64,000 nt of DNA from Acidobacteriota bacterium (GCA_016213775.1 JACQZR010000222.1:1-64000), one strand, 5' to 3'; shown: positions 18,193 to 26,592, counted from the first letter of the stretch. The notes: generated by a model not told the origin, from the letters alone. Numbers and translations: made by a program.

Positions 18193-19509
18193 ATGAAGAC
18201 AATTCTCATCGTTCTTGTTGCAGCCCTTCCGCTCGCCGCGCGGTGGAAAGCCGGCGTCTCCCGCATCGACATCACCCCCACTGAACCCGTGTGGATGGCC
18301 GGATACGGGAACCGCACGAAACCGAGCGAAGGGGTCCGGCAGAAGATCTGGGTGAAGGCTCTTGCGCTGGAGGACAACAGCGGAGCAAGGGCGGTCCTGG
18401 TGACTTCTGACCTGCTCGGTTTCAATAAGGAGATGTCGGAAGCGGTCAGCCGCCGCGCGCGAGAGAAGTACAAACTGGAGCGGGACAAGATCGCGATCAA
18501 CTCGTCGCACACGCACAGCGCGCCCGTCACTGGGATGGTGCTGCGCCCCGCGTACCCCATTACTCCTGAGCACGAACCCGCCATCCAGCGCTATACGGAA
18601 AAGCTGCTCAACCAGACCGTCGATGCCATCGGCGCGGCGCTCGCTGACCTGCAGCCCGCCACGCTCAGTTTCGGCCAGAGCAATGCCGGGTTTGCGGCCA
18701 ACCGCCGCCGCGTGTCGTTGCGGCACCTGCCCGGACCGGTGGACCACGATGTGCCGGTGATGGTGGTCCGCGGGGGTGACAACAAAGCGCGCGCCATCGT
18801 TTTCGGATACGCCTGCCACGCGACGGCGCTTTCCGATTACCAGATCAACGGCGATTGGCCCGGCTTCGCCCAGGCGGTGATCGAGAAGGCCAACCCCGGC
18901 GCGGCGGCGCTGTTCGTTGCCGGGGCCGGAGCGGACGCCAACCCGCTGCCGCGGCGGACGGTGGAGTTGGCCGAGCATTACGGGATGGTGGCAGCCGAGG
19001 CGGTGGCGCAGGCGATGAAGGCGAAGATGGTCCCGGTGGCTGGGCCGCTCAAGACGGCGTTCCAGACCGTGGATCTCGCTTTTGCGCAGATCCCGACGCG
19101 CGAAGAGTTGGAGCGCCGCGTGGCGACAGCGGATCCTCCGGCTAAGCGCCATGCCAAGTTCCTGCTCGACCGGATGACTCCCGACGGGAAGCTCTGGGAC
19201 CGGTATCCGTACCCGGTGCAGGTGTGGCAGTTCGGCTCGGCGCTGAAGATGATTATCCTTGGGGGCGAGTTAGTGGTGGATTACTCGCTGCGGTTGAAGG
19301 CGCAATACGGGTGGGGGAATACGTGGATCGCAGGGTATTCGAACGACGTATTTGCGTATATTCCGTCGGTTCGGGTGTTGAAGGAAGGCGGGTATGAAGG
19401 CGGCGGCGCGATGATTCCGTACGGGCAGCCGGGGCCCTTTCATCCGGCGGTGGAGGAAACTATCATCGAGATGGTGGAGCGGTTGGTGAAACGGACGGCG
19501 GGGCAGTAG
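18193..19509 (+). CDS. Neutral/alkaline non-lysosomal ceramidase-family hydrolase
   Basis: The 438-residue protein has a short signal peptide (MKTILIVLVAALPLAA) and the ceramidase N-terminal domain signature (AGVSRIDITPTEPVWMAGYG). It also has the conserved histidine blocks (NSSHTHSAP and GYACHATALS) that bind zinc in PF04734. The family hydrolyses ceramide and related N-acyl sphingoids. Many acidobacterial members lack the C-terminal domain and have unknown substrates, and this one is also short. A TATAAT lies 21 bp upstream. Its 3' end overlaps the convergent TacT-like gene by 47 bp. Confidence 0.85.
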   Translation: MKTILIVLVAALPLAARWKAGVSRIDITPTEPVWMAGYGNRTKPSEGVRQKIWVKALALEDNSGARAVLVTSDLLGFNKEMSEAVSRRAREKYKLERDKIAINSSHTHSAPVTGMVLRPAYPITPEHEPAIQRYTEKLLNQTVDAIGAALADLQPATLSFGQSNAGFAANRRRVSLRHLPGPVDHDVPVMVVRGGDNKARAIVFGYACHATALSDYQINGDWPGFAQAVIEKANPGAAALFVAGAGADANPLPRRTVELAEHYGMVAAEAVAQAMKAKMVPVAGPLKTAFQTVDLAFAQIPTREELERRVATADPPAKRHAKFLLDRMTPDGKLWDRYPYPVQVWQFGSALKMIILGGELVVDYSLRLKAQYGWGNTWIAGYSNDVFAYIPSVRVLKEGGYEGGGAMIPYGQPGPFHPAVEETIIEMVERLVKRTAGQ

Positions 19510-20014
19510 TTTCCTCCAAGACGGCGACAACATCACCCAGCGTCACCATCAACATCATTGGTTCGTGATGACTGGGCACGAAGCCCAGAGCGAGATAGAA
19601 GTTCCGTGCGGCTTCCGAAATCGCGTGAACCACAATCCCCCGAATACCGATCACCTGTGCCGCCTGGGAGACGCGCATGGCCGCGTCTCGAAACCCGCGG
19701 CCCAACCCCAAGCCATGCCACCGGGAATCGACAGCCAGCCGGGCCAGCACCACCACGGGAATCGGATCGGGCATAATCCGACGGAAGCGTCCAGGAGCGG
19801 CTGCAACCCGGACTACTCCGGAAGCGAGGGCATAATAGGCGATGACTCGACCACCCTCGCAGACTACGTTTGTGCGAGTCGCACCGCTGAACTGATTGGC
19901 GCGCGCACGGCGGCGCAGCCACTCGACGAGCGAGGACTCTCCGCAAGAGAAGCCTTGAAGGTCATGCCCATCGTCGAGCAGTGTGGGCGGTGGCAGGCGT
20001 GTCAATTCTCCCAA
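19463..20014 (-). CDS. GNAT acetyltransferase toxin, TacT-like
   Basis: The 183-residue GNAT protein has the TacT-type N-terminal region (GFSCGESSLVEWLRRRA) and the acetyl-CoA-binding segment (LAVDSRWHGLGLGRGF). It also has the C-terminal FYLALGFVPSHHEP strand-turn typical of GNATs paired with DUF1778 proteins. Known TacT-family toxins acetylate the amino group of charged tRNAs and block translation. The TTG start (20014) overlaps the antitoxin stop by 13 bp. The C-terminal tail runs over the convergent ceramidase 3' end and looks poorly conserved. Confidence 0.85.
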   Translation of the reverse strand: MGELTRLPPPTLLDDGHDLQGFSCGESSLVEWLRRRARANQFSGATRTNVVCEGGRVIAYYALASGVVRVAAAPGRFRRIMPDPIPVVVLARLAVDSRWHGLGLGRGFRDAAMRVSQAAQVIGIRGIVVHAISEAARNFYLALGFVPSHHEPMMLMVTLGDVVAVLEETTAPPSVSPTAPPSR

Positions 20015-20289
20015 GGCGCGAGGGTGGTGAGCGAGCGTCGCAGACGGGCGTTGGGCTGAGGAGGGGCGTCCAGCCGATCCAAAAACTCCTGGTACGCTTT
20101 GGGCCCGACTGCAAATACGGTGCGGTCCATGAGCGCGTCTTCGGCGGCCTGCCGCGCTGCCTCAAGAACGAAATCCGTCCGGTTCTTGCTGGATAGGGAA
20201 GCCGCCTGGTCAATCAGTGCGCGCAGCTCCGGCTGAATGCGAATGTTCAAGGTAAGGCGGCGGACACGGGTCTTCTGCGACGGTGGCAA
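20002..20289 (-). CDS. DUF1778 antitoxin, TacA-like
   Basis: I choose the TTG at 20289, which follows an AGGAGG with 7-nt spacing and gives 95 residues. ATGs at 20337 and 20331 lie inside the upstream palindrome and lack a ribosome site. The protein has an N-terminal ribbon-helix-helix (RLTLNIRIQPELRALIDQAA) and a C-terminal toxin-binding tail (FLDRLDAPP). It neutralises the adjacent GNAT toxin and should bind the palindrome at 20321-20341 to repress the operon. Confidence 0.87.
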   Translation of the reverse strand: MPPSQKTRVRRLTLNIRIQPELRALIDQAASLSSKNRTDFVLEAARQAAEDALMDRTVFAVGPKAYQEFLDRLDAPPQPNARLRRSLTTLAPWEN

Positions 20290-20320
20290 TGTGCGGCCTC
20301 CTGGTAACAATCCAGCAGGG

Positions 20321-20341
20321 CGTAATGACATTGTCATTACG
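20321..20341. promoter_or_regulatory. Palindromic operator of the TacA-TacT operon
   Basis: Arms CGTAATGACA (20321-20330) and TGTCATTACG (20332-20341) form a perfect 10-bp inverted repeat around one base. It begins about 30 bp upstream of the TacA start chosen here. This is the position expected for autoregulation by the RHH antitoxin. Confidence 0.75.
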
Positions 20342-20364
20342 TGGGTGCGAATCCAATTAGGGCT

Positions 20365-20648
20365 CTATTCGCCCACCCGATCGAGGTTGCCTTTCACTAT
20401 CTTTGTGGACCGGTGGTGGGGGCCAAATCGGGCCAGGAAGGTCGCATAGGCTTTCCGCAGCAGATCCCGCGCTTCCTCCAACTCCCCAAGATTCCTCAGT
20501 ACCAGCGCCAGATTCGATTGCTTCGTGGCGATTGTTGGGTGACCGGCGGCGTACGTTTTCTCATCCGACGCCAGGGCTTTCCGCAGCAGATCCCGCGCTT
20601 CCTCCGACTCCCCCGGATACTGCAGCACTGTCGCCAGATTCGATTGCC
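20365..20648 (-). pseudogene. Out-of-frame 3' part of the TIR-NB-ARC-TPR gene (last TPR units)
   Basis: This stretch continues the TPR array of the upstream gene in a different frame. It encodes about two more repeats (EEARDLLRKALASDEKTYA) and a final partial one ending in GNLDRVGE. Repeat landmarks occur at 20461, 20587, 20712, 20838 and 20964. All intervals are 126 bp except 20587 to 20712, which is 125 bp, so one base is missing. The lost base is in the GTTT run at 20682-20684, where the neighbouring units read GTTTT or GTCTT. Restoring it would give one protein of about 808 residues. Confidence 0.85.
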
Positions 20649-21080
20649 TTATGGCGATGGCGGGGTGCCCGGCGGCGTACGTTTCTCATCCGACGCCAGG
20701 GCTTGCCGCAGCAGATCCCGCGCTTCCTGAAACTCCCGCAGATCACGCAGTACCACCGCCAGATTCGATTGACTCCTGGCGATGGAGGGGTGCCCGGCGG
20801 CGTACGTCTTCTGATCCGACGCCAGGGCTTGCCGCAGCAGATCCCGCGCTTCCTCCAACTCCCCCAGATCCCTCAGCACTGTCGCCAGATTCGATTGCCT
20901 TACGGCGATAGTGGGGTGACCGGCTACGTACGTCTTCTCATCCGACGCCAGGGCTTGCCGCAGCAGATCCCGCGCTTCCTCAAACTCCCCCAGATCGCTC
21001 AGCACCAGCGCCAGATTCGATTGCCCCCTGGCGATGGCGGGGTGTCCGGCTGCGTACGTCTTCTCATCCGCATGCAAAGC
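20440..21080. repeat. 126-bp TPR-encoding tandem repeats
   Basis: Five near-identical units of 126 bp (42 residues each, kinesin-light-chain-type TPR) make up the 3' part of the STAND gene. The DNA-level similarity between units is high, which indicates recent duplication or gene conversion and makes copy number and frame prone to change. Confidence 0.9.
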
Positions 21081-22790
21081 AGCAGTCCGAAGGCGCTTCG
21101 CATCAAGATACCGCCCGAGCACTCTGTGCTGCGCTCCCACCCGATCTGCAAGTAAGGAAAAATCCTCGGGACGAAGCCGGTCCCCGGCCAGCAGAAACTC
21201 GGCGTGCGGGACTATCAGTTCCAACTCCCGCATCGTAGCCGCATCCATCGTCAAACCGGCCCGGTCCATCTGACTTCGCGCAGCCGCACTGCACTGTTCA
21301 AACGGCGACTCGTTATCCGCCACATTCCGATACCGCGCAAACGCCAGCACCAACCGGTGCGCGACGGGATTCCCGCTGCCATCCAGTTCCACTAGCGACA
21401 GCCGCGCCAACTCGTCCAGCGCCTGACCCAGTTCATCCCAAACGCCGGCCACCACAGGCACCTCCAACACGGAGCGAAGCAACGGAACCGGCACCGCCGC
21501 CGGAGCAAGCTCACCCATCGCCCGCAGCACCAGCCGCCCCATCTCCGGCGCCACGTCCCAGCTCATCTGGAAGGTCCTGGCGATATCCAACCCATGCCGG
21601 CTCGGCAGTTCATCGCGGTATTGGGAAGCGAACTCGCGCACCAATTCGATCTCGCCGGCCGCCTTGCGCTCCTCCAGCAAGCCCGCAATGGTGAGAGTCC
21701 GCCGATAGTTGAGGTAGCTTTTGGCCAGTTCCAAGGCCAGCGGCAACCCGTCCAGCAGTTCCACCAGCGGAGCCACCTCAGCGCCGAACTTCCGCGCGCC
21801 CGTATTGAGAAGCCGAATGGCCTCGTCGCTGGACAACCTGCGCACCACCACCGAGGGGTAATCGAGATCCTTGCGGCGAGTGGTGACCAGCGTATGGACC
21901 CGCGCACCCGCAGGCAGGTACGGCCGCAGCGAGGTGTTCTCGGGAAAGTTATCCAGAATGAGCAGCGATGGACCGGAAAGCTGGTTCAACCCTTGCCACA
22001 ACTGCCGCAACTGTTCCTGCTCCGCAGCGCGGTTGTCGATCTCCACTCCGGCGGCCGTGGCTACTTGCGAGATCATCGTCGTCAGTCCACGTTCCGCATC
22101 CACCCAATACACGCCGCCCGCGTAAGCGAAGCCGAATCGGTAGGCATACTCAATCGCAAGCTGCGTTTTCCCCAAGCCCCCGGTGCCCACCACGACGCCC
22201 GTGCCCTGCACTACCACTGTGCTGTCGTGAAAGAGCGCGTCATGGAGATTCCACATCTCCTCCACGCGCCCGACGAAGTTATCACCCATGGGCTGGAAGA
22301 GCATGCTATTCCGCTGCGGCAATGGCCCGGCCGGGGGCAGCGTCGTCCGGTCGAGCCGCGCCTCGTCATCGCCTGGTATTCCGCCGAGTTCGCGGCAAAT
22401 GCGCGGATAGTTCTTCTCGAACAGTTCCGGCGTGGAAACATCGAGAGACTGCACCTGTCGCAAGAAACGGGGAAACGTTGGAAGCTGGCGGCACGGCTGC
22501 AGCGTCAGCGGACGCACTTTGCGCAACTGCCCGCGCGGATCGTCGGCCATGTTGCTGCTTCGCTCCACTTCCACCCATTCGGAGTTACAGAAATCCGGCG
22601 ACAGAACAAAGACGACAAACTCACACTCATCCAGGCCGCGCTCCAGGGCCCGAACCCAATTGTCCCCCCAACCAATCGACTCGATGTCGAAAAAGCATGA
22701 CACCCCGTCGCGAGTGAGCCGCCGGTAGAGTTCTTTGACAAACTCCTTGTCCTTGCCACTATGACTTAGAAAGACCCTGCGCTCCGCCAC
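20649..22790 (-). CDS. TIR-NB-ARC-TPR (STAND, NLR-like) protein, probable anti-phage sensor
   Basis: The 713-residue protein starts at a GTG. Residues 4-135 form a TIR domain (RVFLSHSGKDKEFV), with a probable NADase glutamate E76 four residues after W72 in EWVEVE. Residues 170-400 are an NB-ARC ATPase with Walker A GTGGLGKT (202-209) and Walker B LLILDN (276-281). From about residue 575 there are TPRs. In bacterial homologues the sensor repeats detect an invader and the TIR domain depletes NAD+. The frame ends prematurely after a one-base deletion, with an aberrant RTPPGTPPSP tail, so the last two or so TPRs are lost. It lies between two toxin-antitoxin pairs. Effector and switch domains are intact. 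Confidence 0.85.
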   Translation of the reverse strand: MAERRVFLSHSGKDKEFVKELYRRLTRDGVSCFFDIESIGWGDNWVRALERGLDECEFVVFVLSPDFCNSEWVEVERSSNMADDPRGQLRKVRPLTLQPCRQLPTFPRFLRQVQSLDVSTPELFEKNYPRICRELGGIPGDDEARLDRTTLPPAGPLPQRNSMLFQPMGDNFVGRVEEMWNLHDALFHDSTVVVQGTGVVVGTGGLGKTQLAIEYAYRFGFAYAGGVYWVDAERGLTTMISQVATAAGVEIDNRAAEQEQLRQLWQGLNQLSGPSLLILDNFPENTSLRPYLPAGARVHTLVTTRRKDLDYPSVVVRRLSSDEAIRLLNTGARKFGAEVAPLVELLDGLPLALELAKSYLNYRRTLTIAGLLEERKAAGEIELVREFASQYRDELPSRHGLDIARTFQMSWDVAPEMGRLVLRAMGELAPAAVPVPLLRSVLEVPVVAGVWDELGQALDELARLSLVELDGSGNPVAHRLVLAFARYRNVADNESPFEQCSAAARSQMDRAGLTMDAATMRELELIVPHAEFLLAGDRLRPEDFSLLADRVGAQHRVLGRYLDAKRLRTAALHADEKTYAAGHPAIARGQSNLALVLSDLGEFEEARDLLRQALASDEKTYVAGHPTIAVRQSNLATVLRDLGELEEARDLLRQALASDQKTYAAGHPSIARSQSNLAVVLRDLREFQEARDLLRQALASDEKRTPPGTPPSP

Positions 22791-22841
22791 GGACCTATGC
22801 TACCGCACGGAAAGTCCCGGCAGGTTCCGACCTCCGTCCGC

Positions 22842-22861
22842 TATACCAATATGGGTATAAT
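22842..22861 (+). promoter_or_regulatory. HigBA promoter and palindromic operator
   Basis: Inverted repeat TATACC (22842-22847) / GGTATA (22854-22859) overlaps a consensus -10 TATAAT (22856-22861). The HigB ATG at 22871 is only 9 bases after the -10, so the transcript is probably leaderless. The site is in the 80-bp gap shared with the divergent TIR-STAND gene. Confidence 0.6.
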
Positions 22862-22870
22862 AGAAATGAA

Positions 22871-23239
22871 ATGCGCCAGTCTCCGGTTCTCAAACCGCTG
22901 CTGTGGGTGGGCAGTGCGAAACGGGACTTGCTTGCCTTGCCTGCCCTCGTCCAGGACTTCTTCGGCTTCGCACTCTACCTGGCACAGGACGGCAGGAGAC
23001 ACGAACAAGCGAAGCCGCTCAAAGGGTTCGATTCCGCCGGCGTCCTGGAAGTGATGGAGGATTGGAACCGTGGCACTTACAGGGCAGTCTACACCGTAAA
23101 GTTCGAAAAGGCGGTCTTCGTTTTGCACGTCTTTCAAAAGAAGTCCAAGAGCGGAGTGGCCACGCCGAAGGCAGATATTGAACTAATCCGCCAACGCCTC
23201 AAAGCAGCAGCCCACCTCGCAAAGGAGCAATCGCAATGA
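22871..23239 (+). CDS. HigB-like (RelE-superfamily, Gp49-type) toxin
   Basis: The 122-residue protein matches the phage Gp49-like/HigB family. Landmarks are the N-terminal WVGSAKRDLLALP, the KPLKGF...GVLEVMEDW substrate-loop region, the core strands TYRAVYTVKFEKAVFVLHVFQKKS, and the closing DIELIRQRLKAA helix. These toxins cleave mRNA on the ribosome. The toxin gene comes first, as in HigBA systems. Its stop overlaps the antitoxin start (ATGA, 23236-23239). Confidence 0.88.
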   Translation: MRQSPVLKPLLWVGSAKRDLLALPALVQDFFGFALYLAQDGRRHEQAKPLKGFDSAGVLEVMEDWNRGTYRAVYTVKFEKAVFVLHVFQKKSKSGVATPKADIELIRQRLKAAAHLAKEQSQ

Positions 23240-23580
23240 AGAAACAACGAATCGTGCTCGGCATCCCCGTCGAACAAGGCTCGGGAAATGTCTACGCCGA
23301 CCTCGGCTACTCCGACAGTGAGACCATGCTGGTAAAAGCTCGCCTTGCCGCCAAAATTGCCGAGATCATCGAGCGGCGCGGACTCACCCAAACCACCACG
23401 GCCCAGATCCTGGGACTCACGCAGCCCAAAGTCTCCGCAATCCTCAAAGGAAGGTTTCGCGGAATCTCGGAGCATCGCCTGCTGGAATGCCTCACCCGAC
23501 TAGGTCGCGATGTCCACATCGTCGTGAAGCCCACCCCCAAGAACCGACCGCATGGCCGCCTGAAACTTTCGGTAGCATAA
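23236..23580 (+). CDS. HigA-like XRE-family antitoxin
   Basis: The 114-residue protein has an N-terminal extension and an XRE helix-turn-helix (RRGLTQTTTAQILGLTQPKVSAILKGRF), followed by ISEHRLLECLTRLGRDVHIVV. This is the HTH_37 arrangement found in antitoxins downstream of Gp49-type toxins. It is preceded by AAAGGAG and overlaps the toxin stop. It should repress the operon by binding the palindrome at 22842-22859. Confidence 0.88.
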   Translation: MKKQRIVLGIPVEQGSGNVYADLGYSDSETMLVKARLAAKIAEIIERRGLTQTTTAQILGLTQPKVSAILKGRFRGISEHRLLECLTRLGRDVHIVVKPTPKNRPHGRLKLSVA

Positions 23581-23621
23581 ACTGCCGACAACCACAACGC
23601 CCTCCGCGCCGAACGTTATGT

Positions 23622-23804
23622 TCAGATACCGAGGTCAGCTTTGGCGTGCTCCCAGGGAATCAGAGGTTTCTCACCATTCCGGCGGATAGCGGCGTCAAGC
23701 TCCCGTGCGTCCTCTAAGTCTTCGACGCGTTCGCGGAGGCGGGCAACCTCAGCGGCAAGCTGTTGCACGGTCGGGGTCCCTTCCTGTTCCTGAGTCTCAG
23801 CCAT
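23622..23804 (-). CDS. Small antitoxin-like coiled-coil protein, no toxin partner
   Basis: The 60-residue protein has a heptad-rich helix (VQQLAAEVARLRERVEDLEDA) and a C-terminal LIPWEHAKADLGI motif. This motif resembles the tails of small antitoxins next to RelE/ParE toxins. A GAGGA precedes the ATG. No toxin gene is adjacent: downstream on its strand lies the 3' end of the HigBA operon in the opposite direction. It is probably an orphan from a lost module. Confidence 0.55.
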   Translation of the reverse strand: MAETQEQEGTPTVQQLAAEVARLRERVEDLEDARELDAAIRRNGEKPLIPWEHAKADLGI

Positions 23805-23969
23805 ACGCGTCTTTCCTCTGCTTTACAGCATACACTTCAGAAATGGACATCTGATAGGCCATGCTGGCAGTCTACCGAAGCGGGTCGCTGTGTCAAAGAG
23901 GGTCAGCATGCGATTCTGAAAGCGCAATTCGCGCTCCCCCATTCCCAACGCCCCTGATAAGATAAGGGC

Positions 23970-25091
23970 ATGACCCGCCGAGACTTGCTGACTACCCTCA
24001 CTGCGGCTCCCGCGGCCTTTGCCGCGAAGACCCCACCCACCGCGCCTGTGGCTCTCGCAAAAGTCCCGAACTACAACGAAGACCTGGTCGCGGTGCTCAC
24101 GAAAATGTTCGATCAGATCGGCGGTGCGGGACGATTAGTTAAGAACAAAACCATCACCGTCAAGCTGAACCTCACCGGCAGTCCTGGACTGCGGTTCAAA
24201 GGCAAAGCGCTAGGCCTCACACACTACACACACCCGAAGACGGCATCGGCAATGGCGTACGTTCTTTCGCGCGCTGGAGCAAAACGCATCCGCTTCGTGG
24301 AAAGCGCCTGGGCGAGTTCCGGCCCGCTAGAGGAATACCTGCTCGATTCCGGCTGGAACGTGCGGCAGTTGATCGCCTCGGCGCCCGGTGTCGAATTCGA
24401 GAACACGAACGGGGTTGGCAAAGGCAAACAGTATCACCGCTTCAAAGTGCCCGGCGGCGGGCTCATCTTTCCCGCCTACGAACTGAACCACGCTTACCAG
24501 GACACCGACCTTCTGATATCGATGGCGAAGCTGAAGAATCACGCCACCTGCGGTGTCACGCTCGCCATGAAGAACATTTTCGGCATCCTCCCGGCGTCCA
24601 TCTACGGAGACGATGCGGGGCAGAAGGAGCCCAACGAGAACCCTGCGAAGGGCCGGCTGGAAGTGTGTCACAACGGCAAACGCCAACCGGCGCCACCGGC
24701 ACTTGCTGAGATCAACGCGCAATCGGAGCGCTCGCAGTTCCACCGCATGCCGCGCATCGTGGCCGAGTTGAATGCCGCGCGCCCCATCGACATCAGTTTC
24801 ATCGACGGAATCGAGACCATGACGGGGGGTGAGGGTCCGTGGATCCGCGGGCCGCTCGGCACGGCGAGTCCCGGTGTGCTGGTGGTCGGCACGAACGCCG
24901 TTACCACCGACACCGTCGCCACTGCGGTGATGGGCTACGACCCGCGCGCCGGCCGCGGCATCGCGCCTTTCCAGAACTGCGACAATTGCCTGCTGCTGGC
25001 AGAATCGCTCGGTGTGGGCACCGCGAATCTCAATAATATTGAAGTGGTGGGACAACGCATCGCCGACGTGCGTTTCCAATTTCCGATTTAA
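23970..25091 (+). CDS. DUF362 domain-containing exported protein
   Basis: The 373-residue protein starts with MTRRDLLTTLTAAPAAFAA, a twin-arginine-like signal. The DUF362 features are the SMAKLKNHATCGVTLAMKNIFG block and the conserved C-terminal GPWIRGPLGTASPGVLVVGTNAVTTDTVA block. No ferredoxin cysteine pairs are present, although some DUF362 proteins have them. The function of the family is not established. It precedes cdaA by 21 bp on the same strand and may be read with that operon. Confidence 0.8.
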   Translation: MTRRDLLTTLTAAPAAFAAKTPPTAPVALAKVPNYNEDLVAVLTKMFDQIGGAGRLVKNKTITVKLNLTGSPGLRFKGKALGLTHYTHPKTASAMAYVLSRAGAKRIRFVESAWASSGPLEEYLLDSGWNVRQLIASAPGVEFENTNGVGKGKQYHRFKVPGGGLIFPAYELNHAYQDTDLLISMAKLKNHATCGVTLAMKNIFGILPASIYGDDAGQKEPNENPAKGRLEVCHNGKRQPAPPALAEINAQSERSQFHRMPRIVAELNAARPIDISFIDGIETMTGGEGPWIRGPLGTASPGVLVVGTNAVTTDTVATAVMGYDPRAGRGIAPFQNCDNCLLLAESLGVGTANLNNIEVVGQRIADVRFQFPI

Positions 25092-25112
25092 AGAAAGGTA
25101 ACCACTAACCGA

Positions 25113-25925
25113 GTGCCGCATTCCCTGCCGCCGATCACGATCACATCCGTCATCGACATTCTATTGGTGGCGACTTTGATCTATCAGGGGATTCAGATTG
25201 TGCGGGGCCGCCGCGCCGCGCACATCCTGACGGGCATACTGGTTCTGGTCCTCACCTACCTCGGGGCGGTTTACGCACGGCTGGACCTATTGCGCAGCCT
25301 GCTGGAAACGCTTGCGCCATACACCGCTTTCGCGCTGATCGTTATGTTCCAGTCCGAAATCCGCCGCGGACTGGCGCAACTCGGACGCCGCGAGTGGTTC
25401 AGCTTTGGACGCAATCTGCAGCGCAGGGAAGCGCTGGAGGAAATGATCCTCGCCATCGAGCAGCTTGCCGAAACCAAGACCGGCGCGCTCATCATACTCG
25501 AACGCGAAATCGGCCTGCGGTCGTTCATTGAAAGCGGGGTGCCTCTGGAAGCGAACGTCTCGCGCGACCTTCTGCTGACGATTTTTGAAAAAGGCTCCGC
25601 GCTGCATGACGGGGCAGCCATCGTCCAGGGCGAGAAAGTGGCCGCAGCGGCATGCTTCCTGCCGCTCACCATGAATCCGGTATCGCGACTGCTTGGGACG
25701 CGCCATCGCGCCGGCATTGGCGTCACCGAGGAAGCAGATTGCCTCAGCGTCATTGTGTCTGAAGAGCGCGGCGAAGTCTCGCTCGCCGAAGGTGGCGGGA
25801 TCGAGGCGAATGTCTCACGCGAGCGGCTTCAGGAAGCGCTCTCGGAGGTGCTCGGGCTGAGCACCAAGAAGCGCCACCAGCAGGGCCGCCCCAATGTTCG
25901 CAGGGCGGTGGAGCATAAGCCATGA
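25113..25925 (+). CDS. cdaA: Diadenylate cyclase CdaA
   Basis: The 270-residue protein starts at a GTG. It has three N-terminal membrane helices (about residues 10-80) and a DAC domain with the catalytic DGA motif (166-168, LHDGAAI) and RHR motif (197-199, GTRHRAGIG). It makes cyclic di-AMP from two ATP at the membrane. It is followed by cdaR (overlapping ATGA) and glmM, the conserved order linking c-di-AMP to cell-wall precursor synthesis. Confidence 0.95.
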   Translation: MPHSLPPITITSVIDILLVATLIYQGIQIVRGRRAAHILTGILVLVLTYLGAVYARLDLLRSLLETLAPYTAFALIVMFQSEIRRGLAQLGRREWFSFGRNLQRREALEEMILAIEQLAETKTGALIILEREIGLRSFIESGVPLEANVSRDLLLTIFEKGSALHDGAAIVQGEKVAAAACFLPLTMNPVSRLLGTRHRAGIGVTEEADCLSVIVSEERGEVSLAEGGGIEANVSRERLQEALSEVLGLSTKKRHQQGRPNVRRAVEHKP

Positions 25926-26575
25926 TCCGCTTCCTCTCCAATGATTTCTGGTTGAAGCTGTTGTCGCTAGCCGTTGCCGTGGTGCTCTGGCTGGCCATTC
26001 AGGGTGACGCCAACACCACAACCGCGGTATCGGTGCATCTGCAATACCGCAACATCCCTCCGCAGTTGGAGATCAGCTCCGATCTGGTGGACACAGCTTA
26101 TATCGAGGTCCGGGGCCCATCGGTACGGCTCAATGCCCTCAACCTCTCCAATGCCGCTGTGGCGGTGGATCTCTCCGCGCACCAGCGCCCAGGCGAGCGC
26201 ACTTACTCGATAGTGGACGCGAACGTTAAACTCCCGCCCGGCGTCACCTTTCTTCGCTCGGTGCCTTCGCAGATCCGCGTCCGTCTGGAACCCCGCGTCA
26301 GCAAGCAGGTGCCGGTGATGCCGCGCTTTGAGAATCTGCCGGCTGGCTACGGTGTGGTGACGCAAAATACCAATCCCGCCAAAGTGCAGATCGTTGGTCC
26401 GGAGAGCCGCGTCAACACCATTGATCACGTGGAAACAGACGCGATCGAAGTCGACATTGAACGGGGCGTGTCGCAGGTTCTTCTGGCCCCGGTGTTCTCC
26501 GGCGACCCGCTCGTACATTTCGATCAGAAAACAATCACCGTGGCCGTTAAGGTTGAGCTCGAAAAGCGACGATAG
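25922..26575 (+). CDS. cdaR: YbbR-domain protein CdaR, regulator of CdaA
   Basis: The 217-residue protein has one N-terminal membrane anchor (FWLKLLSLAVAVVLWLAIQG) and two YbbR-type extracytoplasmic domains (VQLQYRN...EVRGPSVRLNAL and VQIVGPESRVNTIDHVETD). The start overlaps the cdaA stop. In other bacteria this protein modulates diadenylate cyclase activity. Two YbbR repeats is shorter than the four found in Bacillus. Confidence 0.88.
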   Translation: MIRFLSNDFWLKLLSLAVAVVLWLAIQGDANTTTAVSVHLQYRNIPPQLEISSDLVDTAYIEVRGPSVRLNALNLSNAAVAVDLSAHQRPGERTYSIVDANVKLPPGVTFLRSVPSQIRVRLEPRVSKQVPVMPRFENLPAGYGVVTQNTNPAKVQIVGPESRVNTIDHVETDAIEVDIERGVSQVLLAPVFSGDPLVHFDQKTITVAVKVELEKRR

Positions 26576-26592
26576 AACGAGGGGAGAACATT

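Noticed and set aside
20682-20684. Programmed ribosomal frameshift at the TPR repeat
   Set aside because: The coding-strand run is only AAA with no slippery heptamer or following stem. A lost base relative to sister repeats explains it better.
20440-21155. Plus-strand repetitive frame opposite the TPR repeats
   Set aside because: It is an antisense shadow of the 126-bp TPR repeats, with Arg/Pro/Gln-rich low-complexity content.
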